A DNA stretch of 64,000 nt from Alviniconcha marisindica (lineage: Eukaryota; Mollusca; Gastropoda; Provannidae): contig JABMCL010000151.1 in assembly GCA_018857735.1 (NCBI GenBank), forward strand, positions 98,501-162,500, read 5' to 3'. Shown here in pieces: positions 1 through 64,000 of the stretch. The translations under genes and the position numbers were made by a program. How positions within the stretch are numbered: position 1 is the stretch's first letter; every line of letters starts with the position of its first letter. Under the pieces are notes generated by a model. The model did no database searches, was not told the DNA's origin, and saw nothing but the letters and a program-made list of their open reading frames with translations.

Positions 1-740
1 GTGTGGGATGGGGGTGGGAGGTGTATTAAAATGTGTAGGGGGATGCATGTGTGGGAAGGGGGAGGTGTGTGTGTGTGTGTGTGTGTGTGCGTGTGTTGGG
101 GAGGGTGTGCATGTGTATATATGTGCACGTATGTATGCAAACATTTGTGTGAGCATGAATGCATGCATGTGTGTGTATGTGTGTGTGCATATGTGCACAC
201 GTGCATTCACACACATGCATGTGTGGGCATTGATATGTGTGTGTTCATTTGTATCTGGTAGTCGAAGGGACAGCTGGTAGAATGTTTCTGTCAAGTTTGT
301 ACATGCATGCAAGAATTTGCTTAAGGTTGTCTCTCATAAGCAACTAATTTGTGTATTGATTGGATGGGAACACCTGGGTGTGTCAGCTGACTGCATTTGT
401 TAGTACCCACGCTGAGAACTGAAAAAAAGTCCACCTGTGTGCTGTGGATGGTGGTTTGGATGTGATGTGCCATGGCAGAACATTTGTCTCTAAAGTGCCA
501 GTACTGACAGACAAGTGGAGTTATTTCTTAGGGCCAGAGCTTGCAGTTTTCAGCAACAACACAAACCAAGACTTCAAAAGCTGTCTGTAATGACAACAGG
601 CGGTTGGTCTGTTTGGGTGCTTGCTTGCTCGGTGGATGGGTGGGTTTGACTGTAAGAGCACAATAAAACAAGCATGTCCACTGAGAGCTCCTCTGGAAGA
701 CCAGACAATCTGCAGTGTTTGTTGGCGTTGTTGCGGGCAG
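1..740. other. intron sequence upstream of first visible exon
   Basis: No coding exon is recognised here. It holds a TG-rich stretch at 1-250, including a (TG)n tract at about 66-100, followed by unremarkable sequence. The HYDIN gene must continue upstream because exon 1 of the window starts in the middle of the protein. Confidence 0.6.

Positions 741-64000
<63,260 letters not shown>

Overview
The window is eukaryotic, from an animal with motile cilia. It carries one very large split gene on the plus strand that enters before base 1 and leaves after base 64000. Spliced together, 60 exons give about 10.17 kb of continuous reading frame, roughly 3,390 codons, with phase-matched junctions and no stop. 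From memory of the family, the order and content match HYDIN, the giant ASH-domain protein of the ciliary central pair, covering roughly the middle two thirds of it. The long (TG)n tracts, many minisatellites and MITE-like and SINE-like repeats suggest a marine invertebrate, probably a lophotrochozoan such as a gastropod mollusc. That placement is inference. No second gene is supported on either strand.

Layout: 741-3901 codes the end of the N-terminal ASH block. 5437-7538 is an acidic coiled-coil linker. 8383-14164 is the adenylate-kinase-like P-loop domain, with Walker A split by an intron. 14882-27938 is a long charged, Lys/Glu-rich linker of small exons. 32245-64000 is the second ASH block in many short exons, interrupted by a basic Ser/Arg-rich insert at 41039-41440.

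The introns are unusually repeat-rich. The most striking pattern is that many minisatellites sit exactly on exon-intron borders, so that the repeat unit is a copy of the splice site together with adjoining exon or intron bases. Clear cases are at exons 2, 6, 13, 27, 28, 29, 38, 43 and 44, with weaker ones at 14, 34 and 56. In the arrays at exons 2 and 27 the extra splice sites are in frame and open, so the array could add 14 or 16 (32) residues. Elsewhere use of an extra site would normally bring in a stop.

Other content includes two near-perfect hairpins with 36-38 bp arms (one starting 11 bp past the donor of exon 24), a foldback repeat family in two copies, two MITE-like elements, a LINE 3' relic, a tRNA-derived SINE candidate, a 1.2 kb C-rich minisatellite and a 0.9 kb polypurine tract. 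Exon borders were called by eye from frame, GT/AG and similarity recalled from the family, without alignments or transcripts.
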